From an uncultured Oscillospiraceae bacterium (GTDB taxonomy: Bacteria; Bacillota; Clostridia; Oscillospirales; Oscillospiraceae), in the NCBI GenBank assembly GCA_900763965.1, contig CAAFMG010000135.1, forward strand, positions 1-7,070: a stretch of 7,070 bases of DNA, given 5' to 3'. Within the stretch, counting starts at the first letter, position 1, and each line of letters starts with the position of its first letter. The notes beneath the pieces are model-generated. The model was given only the letters and a program-made list of their open reading frames with translations, was not told the origin of the DNA and did no database searches. This document shows positions 1 through 5,733 of the stretch, in pieces. Position numbers and translations under genes: made by a program.

Positions 1-119
1 CCGAAAAAAAGCAAGGGACGAAAATATGCAAAAAAACAACCGCATTTTTGGCTGTTTTGTGCATTTCTCCAAAATACAGATCTACGGTTATCAAAAATGA
101 ATTTTCGACTAATTGTATC

Positions 120-148
120 TTGCATTTTTCTTTATCAGTAGGTATAAT
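120..148 (+). promoter_or_regulatory. Sigma-A-type promoter of the aminotransferase gene
   Basis: The -35 element TTGCAT (120-125) and a perfect -10 TATAAT (143-148) are separated by exactly 17 bases. Transcription would start near 155, giving a short leader of about 35 bases that ends in the GAAAGGA ribosome binding site. The preceding 1-119 is AT-rich and I see no gene in it. Confidence 0.8.
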
Positions 149-189
149 AAGCCTAAAAATCCCTGTAAAATCACGAAAGGATGATGGAT

Positions 190-1467
190 ATGACACCTTA
201 TTCCTGCATGACCAGAGAACAGCTCGAAAAGGAATACCAGAGCGTTCTGTCCCACTACACCCACTGCCAGGAGCAGAAGCTGAACCTGAATATGGCCCGG
301 GGCAAGCCCTCCAAGGCCCAGCTGGATCTGGTCAGCGACATTCTCACCGTCCTGCAAAAGCCCGAGGATTGCTTTGACGGCGACATCGACTCCCGGAACT
401 ACGGCGAGCTGGTGGGTCTGCCCGCTGCCCGGCGCTACTGGGCAGATGTGCTGGCCTGCAAGCCTGAGAATGTGTTTGTCGGCGGCGCAGCCTCTTTGAA
501 TATGATGTGCGATATTGTCTCCCGTGCCTATACCCATGGTCTGCTTCACAGCCCCCGGCCCTGGTGCCGGGAGGAAAAGGTCAAGTTCCTCTGCCCCTCC
601 CCCGGCTATGACCGTCACTTCCAGATCGGCGAATTTTACGGTGCCGAACTGATCTACATCCCCATGACCCCCACCGGCCCGGATATGGATATGGTGGAGG
701 AATATGTGAAGGATCCTCTGGTGAAGATGATCTGGGTCGTCCCCAAGTTCTCCAATCCCGACGGCATCATTTTCTCCGATGAGACCATCCGGCGGTTTGC
801 CAACCTGAAGCCCGCCGCCCCGGACTTTGCCATCATTTGGGACAACGCCTACTGCATCCATGAATTTGAGGGGGAATACACCCCCTTCCCCGACATTCTT
901 TCCATGTGCGAGCAGGCCGGTCGGGCGGACATGGTGTTTGAGTTTGCCTCCACCTCCAAGATCACCTTTGCCGGCGGCGGCACCAGCTGCATGGCCGCTT
1001 CTCTTGCCAACATCCAGTACTTTACCGGCATTTTCGGCGTGCAGATGATCTCCTACGACAAGGTCAATCAGCTGCGCCATGTGAAATATCTGGTGGACAA
1101 GGCCCACACCCTACAGATCATGCAGCGCCATGCCTCCATCATGGCTCCCAAATTCCGCTGTGTCTCCCGCTGGCTGAATCAGGAGATCAAGCCCCTGGGC
1201 TTTGCCCACTGGTTCGATCCCAAGGGCGGCTATTTTGTCAGCCTGTACACCATGCCCGGCACGGCCCAGCGCACCTGGCAGCTGTGCAAGCAGGCCGGTG
1301 TCACCCTGACCACCGCCGGTGCCGCCTACCCCTACGGCCGCAACCCCCAGGATGACCACCTGCGCATCGCCCCCAGCCTTCCTCCTGTGGAGGAGCTGGA
1401 AAAGGCCATGGAAGTGCTCACCGTCAGCCTGAAGCTGGCCGCTCTGGAAAAGCTGCTGAATCTGTAA
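190..1467 (+). CDS. PLP-dependent aminotransferase (PF12897 class I/II fold)
   Basis: Fold type I, cytosolic PLP enzyme of about 425 residues, the usual length for the family. Visible signatures, numbered from the start at 190: the RGKPS motif near residues 37-41, which is characteristic of PF12897; an NPDG turn near 189; WDNAY near 217-221, whose Asp (about 218) should contact the PLP ring nitrogen; STSKITFAGGG, whose Lys (about 257) should form the Schiff base; and a C-terminal HLRIAPS segment whose Arg (about 392) would bind the substrate carboxylate. The family is annotated as aspartate/alanine-glyoxylate type aminotransferase, but the amino donor and keto acceptor cannot be deduced here. 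Three in-frame ATGs lie at 181, 184 and 190. The GAAAGGA at 175-181 is correctly spaced (8 nt) only for 190, so I chose that one. The gene is monocistronic with its own promoter and terminator, and converges with the PF06838 gene. Confidence 0.9.
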   Translation: MTPYSCMTREQLEKEYQSVLSHYTHCQEQKLNLNMARGKPSKAQLDLVSDILTVLQKPEDCFDGDIDSRNYGELVGLPAARRYWADVLACKPENVFVGGAASLNMMCDIVSRAYTHGLLHSPRPWCREEKVKFLCPSPGYDRHFQIGEFYGAELIYIPMTPTGPDMDMVEEYVKDPLVKMIWVVPKFSNPDGIIFSDETIRRFANLKPAAPDFAIIWDNAYCIHEFEGEYTPFPDILSMCEQAGRADMVFEFASTSKITFAGGGTSCMAASLANIQYFTGIFGVQMISYDKVNQLRHVKYLVDKAHTLQIMQRHASIMAPKFRCVSRWLNQEIKPLGFAHWFDPKGGYFVSLYTMPGTAQRTWQLCKQAGVTLTTAGAAYPYGRNPQDDHLRIAPSLPPVEELEKAMEVLTVSLKLAALEKLLNL

Positions 1468-1480
1468 AAATTCAAAAAAT

Positions 1481-1509
1481 AACCGCCGTGGAGCTTCCAC
1501 GGCGGTTTT
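1481..1509. terminator. Shared bidirectional intrinsic terminator between convergent genes
   Basis: A perfect 12-bp stem (1481-1492 with 1496-1507, AACCGCCGTGGA against its complement) closes a 3-base loop. It is followed by TTTT on the plus strand and preceded by A-runs (1466-1480) that become U-runs on the minus strand. It lies 13 bases after the aminotransferase stop and just past the stop of the leftward PLP gene, so it can end both transcripts. Confidence 0.9.
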
Positions 1510-1517
1510 GCAATTTC

Positions 1518-2801
1518 TTACAGGGAAGCCAGTCCGGCTTCCACCATTTTTTGCAGGCTCATCAGGATGCCCAGCTTGGCGTGATACCAGGTCAGACCGC
1601 CCTGGAAATACACCGCATAGGGGGCCCGGATGGGGCCGTCGGCGGAAAGCTCAATGGAGCTGCCCTGGACGAAGGCACCGGCTGCCATGATCACCCGATC
1701 CTCATAACCGGGCATATCGCTGGGCCAGGGCGTGGCAAAGCTGTCCACAGGTGCAGCCGCTTGGATACCCTTACAGAAGGCGATCATGCCCTCCTCACTG
1801 CCCAGCTCCACCGCCTGAATGATATCATGGCGGCTCTCCTGGGCGCCGGGGACACAGCGGAAGCCCAGAGGCTCATAGAGGTTGGCAGCAAAGATTGCAC
1901 CCTTTTCCGCTCCGGCCACCACCGTGGGTGCCAGGAAGAAGCCCTGATACAGAGCGGTCATCAGACCCAGGTTTGCACCTACCTCCTGTCCCAGTCCGGG
2001 GGCAGAAAGCCGGTAGGCACAGCGCTCCACGCAGGTCTTTGTGCCCACGATGTAGCCGCCGATGGGAGCCAGACCGCCGCCGGGGTTCTTGATGAGGGAG
2101 CCAACGGTCATATCCGCGCCCACATCGGAAGGCTCGATGGTCTCCACAAATTCGCCGTAGCAGTTGTCCACCATGACCATCAGATCCGGCTTGATGTTCT
2201 TGCAGAAAGCAATCAGCTCGCCGATCTGCTTGACGGAGAAGGTAGGCCGGGTAGCATAGCCCTTGGAGCGCTGGATGGTGACCAGCTTGGTCTTGGGGCC
2301 GATGGCCTTGGCGATGTTCTCATAGTCAAAGCCGCCATCCGGCAGCAGATCCACCTGACGATAGGTTACCCCGTACTCGGCCAGAGAGCAGGGGCTGGGC
2401 CGAATGCCGATGACCTCCTGCAGGGTATCATAGGGCATACCCACCGGGGACAGCAGCTCATCTCCCGGCAGCAGGTTGGCACTGAGGGCCACCGTCAGAG
2501 CATGGGTGCCGCAGGTAATCTGCGGACGCACCAGAGCAGCCTCGGTGTGAAACACATCGGCATAGACCCGCTCCAGGTTGTCCCGGCCGAAATCATCATA
2601 GCCGTAGCCGGTGGTGCCCACAAAACAGGCAGCAGAAACCTTGTTCTTCTGCATGGCCCACAGCACCTTGGCCTGGTTATGCTCTGCCACCTTGTCCACG
2701 GCGTCAAAGCGTTCCTTCAAACGGGCAATGGTCTTTTCGCCGTATGCGTAAACGGCAGGAGAGATGCCCATGGTCTGATACATTTCCAGCAATTCTTCCA
2801 T
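1518..2801 (-). CDS. Methionine gamma-lyase family protein (PF06838, YnbB/aluminium-resistance type)
   Basis: A 427-residue PLP enzyme matching the PF06838 family, which is related to the Cys/Met metabolism lyases and called 'aluminium resistance protein' in older annotation (B. subtilis YnbB). Seen in sequence: GTTGYGYDDFGRD near residues 62-73; CGTHAL near 97-102; a DNCYGEF block whose Asp (about 212) should bind the PLP nitrogen; and GSLIKNPGGGLAPIGGY, whose Lys (about 238) is the expected Schiff-base residue, 26 residues later as in related lyases. The QRSKGY segment (about 177-182) is also typical. The reading frame stays open 18 codons further upstream, but that extension runs into the tRNA-operon terminator. 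The AGAGGAA site 6-7 nt before the ATG at 2801 fixes the start. Substrate and physiological role are not established from sequence; methionine or cysteine-conjugate cleavage is only a family-level expectation. No independent promoter is evident. Confidence 0.9.
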   Translation of the reverse strand: MEELLEMYQTMGISPAVYAYGEKTIARLKERFDAVDKVAEHNQAKVLWAMQKNKVSAACFVGTTGYGYDDFGRDNLERVYADVFHTEAALVRPQITCGTHALTVALSANLLPGDELLSPVGMPYDTLQEVIGIRPSPCSLAEYGVTYRQVDLLPDGGFDYENIAKAIGPKTKLVTIQRSKGYATRPTFSVKQIGELIAFCKNIKPDLMVMVDNCYGEFVETIEPSDVGADMTVGSLIKNPGGGLAPIGGYIVGTKTCVERCAYRLSAPGLGQEVGANLGLMTALYQGFFLAPTVVAGAEKGAIFAANLYEPLGFRCVPGAQESRHDIIQAVELGSEEGMIAFCKGIQAAAPVDSFATPWPSDMPGYEDRVIMAAGAFVQGSSIELSADGPIRAPYAVYFQGGLTWYHAKLGILMSLQKMVEAGLASL

Positions 2802-2845
2802 TTTGATTCCTCTTTTACAGCACATCCAATGTTTTCGTACATGAC

Positions 2846-2876
2846 AAAAAGCCATCCTAAGTAGGATGGCTTTTTT
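2846..2876 (-). terminator. Intrinsic terminator of the tRNA operon
   Basis: Self-complementary arms 2846-2859 and 2862-2875, with core GCCATCCTA/TAGGATGGC, are flanked by A5 and T6, so on the minus strand the hairpin ends in a U-run. It begins 6 bases after the 3' end of tRNA-Trp. Its far edge is only 45 bases before the start codon of the PF06838 gene. Confidence 0.85.
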
Positions 2877-2881
2877 GCGTT

Positions 2882-2957
<76 letters not shown>

Positions 2958-2989
2958 ATCTATCAGAAAGGCGGAAGGCCTTGTATCAT

Positions 2990-3066
2990 TGGTGGGCCTT
3001 CAGGGACTCGAACCCGGGACTATCCGGTTATGAGCCGGAGGCTCTAACCAACTGAGCTAAAGGCCC
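2990..3066 (-). tRNA. tRNA with CAT anticodon, probably elongator tRNA-Met
   Basis: A 77-nt cloverleaf including an encoded CCA. The acceptor stem is GGGCCTT/AAGGCCC with A73, the D-stem is GCTC/GAGC, and the anticodon stem is TCCGG/CCGGA around loop CTCATAA. It is not the initiator: the acceptor stem is fully paired at 1-72 and the three-G anticodon-stem signature is absent. CAT could also denote tRNA-Ile2 with lysidine at position 34. The acceptor and anticodon stems look more like clostridial elongator Met, but sequence alone leaves some doubt. The T-stem (CCGGG/CCCTG) has a C·U mismatch at its second pair. It is the first gene of the tRNA operon. Confidence 0.9.
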
Positions 3067-3102
3067 ATAGGATTGCGGGTGCATCGCATCACCACGAGCG
3101 AT

Positions 3103-3131
3103 ATTATATCACCAAAGTCAGAAACTGTCAA
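3103..3131 (-). promoter_or_regulatory. Fully consensus promoter of the tRNA-Met/tRNA-Trp operon
   Basis: On the minus strand, a perfect TTGACA (3126-3131) and a perfect TATAAT (3103-3108) are separated by 17 bases. A run of seven A residues (3134-3140 on this strand) lies just upstream of the -35, like a proximal UP element. The stretch after the -10 is GC-rich (ATCGCTCG), as in many stable-RNA promoters. Initiation is expected near 3096, about 30 bases before the first tRNA. Confidence 0.9.
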
Positions 3132-3141
3132 GCTTTTTTTG

Positions 3142-3173
3142 CGGGCATCCGCAGATAATTCTACGGATGCCCG
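3142..3173 (-). other. Strong hairpin upstream of the tRNA promoter, function unclear
   Basis: A perfect 10-bp GC-rich stem, CGGGCATCCG (3142-3151) with CGGATGCCCG (3164-3173), closes a 12-base loop. Read leftward it is downstream of the CD1247-type gene and looks positioned as its transcription stop. However, it is followed by A7 rather than U-run, so it is not a canonical intrinsic terminator. The palindromic element now separates it from that gene. Confidence 0.5.
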
Positions 3174-3180
3174 GATCTAA

Positions 3181-3341
3181 GGCAACACCGCACAATTGCG
3201 TCTGCGGACAGTAGCGGATCCTTCGCCCCAATCTTGCAGTTTGAAAAATCGGAAATACATACAGTATTCCTCGATTTTCCAAACTTTATCTTGGGACAAA
3301 ATCTCTCGCTACTGTCTCTTGCCGAATTATGCGGTGCTGCC
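3181..3341. repeat. 161-bp palindromic MITE-like element
   Basis: The whole interval is an imperfect inverted repeat. The ends are GGCAACACCGCACAATT and, on the opposite strand, GGCAGCACCGCATAATT (15 of 17 identical). Further matched blocks follow inward in order: GACAGTAGCG in both arms (identical), TTCGCCCCAA against TTTGTCCCAA, AGTTTGAAAAATCG against AGTTTGGAAAATCG, and a central AATAC/GTATT pair around a 5-base loop (3259-3263). CTAA stands immediately outside both ends (3177-3180 and 3342-3345), consistent with a target-site duplication. There is no coding capacity. It lies 6 bases after the stop codon of the CD1247-type gene, so a leftward transcript would carry it as a long fold-back. 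Whether it is multicopy in this genome cannot be seen from one window. Confidence 0.75.
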
Positions 3342-3347
3342 CTAAAA

Positions 3348-3788
3348 TTACTCTTCGTCTTCCGTGGTGAATTCCAGGGTCTCGCCGCAGTTGGGGCAAA
3401 CCATGCTGCCCTTCTCCAGCACTTCCTCGTCGAAGTCGATGATCTCGCCGCAGGCGCACTGCACCTCGTAGATGGTGCTCTCCTCGTCGCCGAAGTCGAA
3501 GCCCTCGTCATCATAGTCTTCCAGGTCGTCGTCCTCGTCTTCGTCGTCCCAGTCGTCCTCGTCATCCTCATCCAGGATGTAGTCCTCAATGGCATCCAGA
3601 TCCTCTTCGATCTCATCCAGCTCATCGGAGATGGCAATGGTGGTCTCCTCAATATCGGCGACCCGCTTGGACATATCGCCCAGCAGATCCACGATGGCTG
3701 CGATCATCTTGCCCTCATTGGTCTCAGTGTCCAGGGACAGGCCCTCCATCAGGCCCTTCAGGTATGCGGACTTTTCGGAAATCGTCAT
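3348..3788 (-). CDS. CD1247-type N-terminal domain protein with C-terminal zinc ribbon
   Basis: A 146-residue acidic protein of the clostridial group named after C. difficile CD1247. Layout: an N-terminal helical domain (about 1-45) containing the AYLKGLMEGLSLD motif typical of the group; a heptad-like acidic helix (about 46-72); a very Asp/Glu-rich linker (about 73-104); then a putative zinc ribbon with CAC (Cys111, Cys113) and CPNC (Cys131, Cys134). The ribbon suggests a nucleic-acid or protein-binding role, but no function is established. The AAAGGAG site with 8-nt spacing selects the ATG at 3788; an upstream in-frame ATG at 3806 overlaps that site and is unlikely. It follows efp, as in other Clostridia, where Asp23/NusB genes often come next. 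Here that continuation is absent and tRNAs follow. Confidence 0.85.
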   Translation of the reverse strand: MTISEKSAYLKGLMEGLSLDTETNEGKMIAAIVDLLGDMSKRVADIEETTIAISDELDEIEEDLDAIEDYILDEDDEDDWDDEDEDDDLEDYDDEGFDFGDEESTIYEVQCACGEIIDFDEEVLEKGSMVCPNCGETLEFTTEDEE

Positions 3789-3851
3789 AGTGATTTCTCC
3801 TTTCATTGGGGATTGGGGCAGTTATGCCCACAATGCCATTGTTGTTTTGGG

Positions 3852-3878
3852 AAAAGGGGACGAAAATCGTCCCCTTTG
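3852..3878 (-). terminator. Hairpin between efp and the CD1247-type gene, probable terminator or attenuator
   Basis: A perfect 11-bp stem (3853-3863 with 3867-3877, AAAGGGGACGA and complement) closes a 3-base loop. On the minus strand it is followed by a short TTTT then CCC, a weak U-run. It starts 23 bases beyond the efp stop. It could end most efp transcripts or only reduce readthrough into the next gene, whose own promoter I cannot identify with confidence. Confidence 0.6.
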
Positions 3879-3900
3879 ATACGGAATGATCCGATATTGC

Positions 3901-4464
3901 TTACACCTTGGAACGGCCCAGGTACTCGCCGGTGCGGGTGTCGATCTGGATCTTGTCGCCCTCGTTGATGAAGAGGGGAACCTTGACCTCAGCGCCGGTC
4001 TCCACGGTAGCGGGCTTGGTGACGTTGGTAGCGGTGTTGCCGGCAAAGCCAGGCTCGGTGGAGGTGACCACCAGATCCACAAAGTTGGGAACTTCCACGC
4101 CGAAGACCTTGCCCTTGTAGCTCATGACGGTGCACAGGTCGTTCTCCTTGACGAAGCGGAAGCTGTCGTCCAGAACGCTGGCATCCAGGGGCTCCAGTTC
4201 GTAGGTCTCCTGGTCCATGAAGTAGTACAGCTGGCCGTCGTTGTAGGAGTACTCCATCTTCTTTCTCTCAATGAAAGCAGTGGGGAACTTGGCAGAGGGG
4301 TTCAGGGAAGTTTCGGTCACGCCGCCGGTGATGACGTTGCGCATCTTGACGCGGACAAAAGCCGCACCCTTACCGGGCTTAACGTGCTGGAACTCGATGA
4401 CCTGCATAACCTTGCCGTCCATCTCAAAGGTAATGCCGTTGCGAATATCGCCTGCAGAAATCAT
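3901..4464 (-). CDS. efp: Translation elongation factor P
   Basis: A 187-residue EF-P, close to the usual 185. It binds stalled ribosomes between the P and E sites and promotes peptide bond formation at consecutive prolines. Domain order: KOW-like domain I (about 1-64), central OB domain II (about 65-126) and C-terminal OB domain III (about 127-187), ending in the conserved GDKIQIDTRTGEYLGR. The modifiable tip is HVKPGKGAAFVR with Lys32, the position modified in Firmicutes such as B. subtilis. Which modification this organism uses is not visible, because no modification enzyme is encoded here. The start at 4464 has a strong AGGAGG (4473-4478). A promoter and a short leader hairpin precede it, so it can be made independently of the upstream peptidase gene. 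Confidence 0.97.
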   Translation of the reverse strand: MISAGDIRNGITFEMDGKVMQVIEFQHVKPGKGAAFVRVKMRNVITGGVTETSLNPSAKFPTAFIERKKMEYSYNDGQLYYFMDQETYELEPLDASVLDDSFRFVKENDLCTVMSYKGKVFGVEVPNFVDLVVTSTEPGFAGNTATNVTKPATVETGAEVKVPLFINEGDKIQIDTRTGEYLGRSKV

Positions 4465-4486
4465 TTCTTTATCCTCCTAAGAATGC

Positions 4487-4502
4487 CTTCCCTTTTGGGA
4501 AG
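4487..4502 (-). promoter_or_regulatory. Leader hairpin just upstream of the efp ribosome binding site
   Basis: CTTCCC and GGGAAG form a 6-bp stem with a 4-base loop, ending 8 bases before the AGGAGG of efp. It could tune translation or mRNA stability. A similarly placed hairpin occurs in the peptidase leader. This is structural observation only; nothing indicates ligand binding. Confidence 0.35.
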
Positions 4503-4527
4503 CGTTTTTACATAGCATTGCGCATAT

Positions 4528-4556
4528 ATTTTACCGCAAAAATTCTAAAAAAGCAA
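4528..4556 (-). promoter_or_regulatory. efp: Promoter of efp
   Basis: On the minus strand, TTGCTT (4551-4556) and TAAAAT (4528-4533) are spaced by exactly 17 bases. Initiation near 4521 would give a leader of about 57 bases. It lies 19 bases beyond the stop codon of the upstream peptidase gene, where no clear terminator is seen, so efp may be transcribed both from here and by readthrough. Confidence 0.7.
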
Positions 4557-4574
4557 GAGGGTAAAAGAAATTTC

Positions 4575-5639
4575 TTACACAATGATGAGATTCTTCGGGC
4601 TCTTGGTCAGAATCTCGCAGCCGCCTTCCTTCAGAACGGTCACATCCTCGATGCGAACGCCGAATTTACCGGGCAGATAGATGCCGGGCTCAGCGGAGCA
4701 GACAGCACCGGCGGGCATGGGATTCTTGTTGCCGGCATTGGGGCTGGGAGACTCATGGATCTGCAGACCCAGGCTGTGGCCGTAGCCATGGCCGAAGTAT
4801 TCGCCGTAACCGGCATCGGTGATGACCTTCCGGGCAGCGCCGTCAATATCTGCGCCGATGGCACCGGCCTTGGTGACGGCAATGCCTGCCAGCTGGGCGG
4901 CGGCAACGGTCTCGTAGACCTTCTTCATTTCCTCGGTGGCGTAGCCCACAGCCACGGTACGGGTCATATCGGAGCAGTAGCCCTGGTACAGAACGCCGAA
5001 GTCCATGGTCACGAAATCACCGGCCTGGATCTTCCGCTCTCCGGCAACGCCGTGGGGCATACTGGTGTTGGGGCCGGAAACCACGATGGGGTCAAAGGAC
5101 AGGCCCATAGCGCCGTTCTTGTACAGGCAGTAGATCAGCTCCGCCTGGAGCTCCAGCTCGGTCATACCCGCGTGGATCCGACCCAGGACTTCGGTAAAGG
5201 CCTTGTCGGTGATTTCCTGAGCCTTGCGCATCCGCTCCAGCTCCCATTCTTCCTTAACGCCGCGGAAGCTGTCGATCTGCTTGCTGTAGGGGGCAAAACG
5301 GACAGGCAGCTTTTCCTGATAGCTCGCCAGCTCACCGGCAGTCAGGAATTCTTCCTCATAGCCCAGGGTGGTGATGCCGAAGTCGTTGATGGCATCGGTC
5401 AGCCGCTTGATATAGCCGTTCTGCTGATCGACCATCAGGACTTCATAGCCCTGGATGCCGTTCTCGGCAGACTCGATATACCGGGAGTCGGTGAAATAGC
5501 GGCAGCCCTTCTTGCTGACGATGGCAACACCCTCAGCGATATCAAACTCTGCACTGTAATGCCGGCTGTAGCGGGAGGTCAGCAGCAGACCATCCACCTC
5601 GCCATTGAGCAAAGTCAAGTACTTTTCCATGTTTTTCAT
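4575..5639 (-). CDS. Xaa-Pro aminopeptidase-type metallopeptidase (M24B)
   Basis: A 354-residue cytosolic peptidase of the prolidase/aminopeptidase P type, expected to cleave N-terminal Xaa-Pro bonds. It has a creatinase-like N-terminal domain (about 5-125) and a pita-bread M24 catalytic domain (about 133-350). All five dinuclear metal ligands are present: Asp213 and Asp224 (in TMDFG and CSDMTRT), His288 (GHGYGHSLGL), Glu317 (AEPGIY) and Glu331 (VRIEDV), plus the proton-shuttle His295 (IHESP). The start at 5639 is set by AGGAGG (5648-5653), 8 nt away; a second ATG at 5630 is less well placed. It is upstream of efp as in many Firmicutes (yqhT-efp in B. subtilis), a sensible pairing because both act on proline-containing peptides or proteins. 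Aminopeptidase P versus prolidase specificity cannot be settled from sequence. Confidence 0.93.
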   Translation of the reverse strand: MKNMEKYLTLLNGEVDGLLLTSRYSRHYSAEFDIAEGVAIVSKKGCRYFTDSRYIESAENGIQGYEVLMVDQQNGYIKRLTDAINDFGITTLGYEEEFLTAGELASYQEKLPVRFAPYSKQIDSFRGVKEEWELERMRKAQEITDKAFTEVLGRIHAGMTELELQAELIYCLYKNGAMGLSFDPIVVSGPNTSMPHGVAGERKIQAGDFVTMDFGVLYQGYCSDMTRTVAVGYATEEMKKVYETVAAAQLAGIAVTKAGAIGADIDGAARKVITDAGYGEYFGHGYGHSLGLQIHESPSPNAGNKNPMPAGAVCSAEPGIYLPGKFGVRIEDVTVLKEGGCEILTKSPKNLIIV

Positions 5640-5659
5640 GTATGTTTCCTCCTGTTTTA

Positions 5660-5685
5660 GGGCAGGGCATATCTACACCCTGTCC
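5660..5685 (-). promoter_or_regulatory. Leader hairpin upstream of the M24B peptidase ribosome binding site
   Basis: GGACAGGG (complement of 5678-5685) can pair with CCCTGCCC (complement of 5660-5667) in an 8-bp stem with one G·U pair and a 10-base loop. It lies within the predicted leader of about 59 bases and 6 bases before the AGGAGG. Read rightward, the same bases are upstream of the divergent gene, so they could instead be a DNA-level dyad. Confidence 0.35.
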
Positions 5686-5704
5686 ATCATAAGATTCTGG
5701 CAGG

Positions 5705-5733
5705 ATTATACCACAGGAAGGAGCATTTGTCCA
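5705..5733 (-). promoter_or_regulatory. Extended -10 promoter of the M24B peptidase gene
   Basis: On the minus strand, TGGACA (5728-5733) and TATAAT (5705-5710) have a 17-base spacer and a TGG immediately before the -10 (extended -10, TGnTATAAT). Initiation is expected near 5698. The promoter covers the ribosome binding site (5715-5723) and first base of the start codon (5733) of the rightward neighbour, so the two divergent genes share this DNA. Confidence 0.8.

Noticed and set aside
33..58. Imperfect hairpin (AAAACAACC with GGCTGTTTT) as terminator of a gene left of the window
   Set aside because: The stem contains an A·C mismatch and the tail is not a clean U-run. No upstream gene can be seen to support it.
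48..377. Rightward open frame of 109 codons from 48
   Set aside because: It crosses the aminotransferase promoter and start in another frame, with no ribosome binding site and no domain.
109..1107. Long leftward open frame (332 codons) opposite the aminotransferase
   Set aside because: It lies fully antisense to a gene with clear PLP-enzyme motifs. The Gly/His-rich translation is what antisense reading of GC-biased codons gives.
2837..2847. TTGTCA on the minus strand as the -35 of a promoter for the PF06838 gene
   Set aside because: No acceptable -10 occurs at 16-18 bases. The best candidate (TGTAAA) is too far away and would place the start in the ribosome binding site.
1488..2864. Long rightward open frame (458 codons) opposite the PF06838 gene
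   Set aside because: It starts inside the terminator and has no recognisable domain. The reverse strand encodes a well-conserved enzyme with its own ribosome binding site.
3480..3600. Repetitive GTC/CTC triplets as a possible CRISPR or tandem-repeat array
   Set aside because: They are codons for an Asp/Glu-rich linker with no regular repeat-spacer spacing.
3234..3968. Rightward open frame reading through the palindrome and the CD1247-type gene
   Set aside because: It begins inside the inverted repeat, which folds on itself. The hydrophobic Val/Leu-rich translation is the antisense of the acidic tract.
4518..5660. Long rightward open frame (380 codons) opposite the M24B peptidase
   Set aside because: It starts in the efp promoter region, and the opposite strand carries all five peptidase metal ligands in frame.
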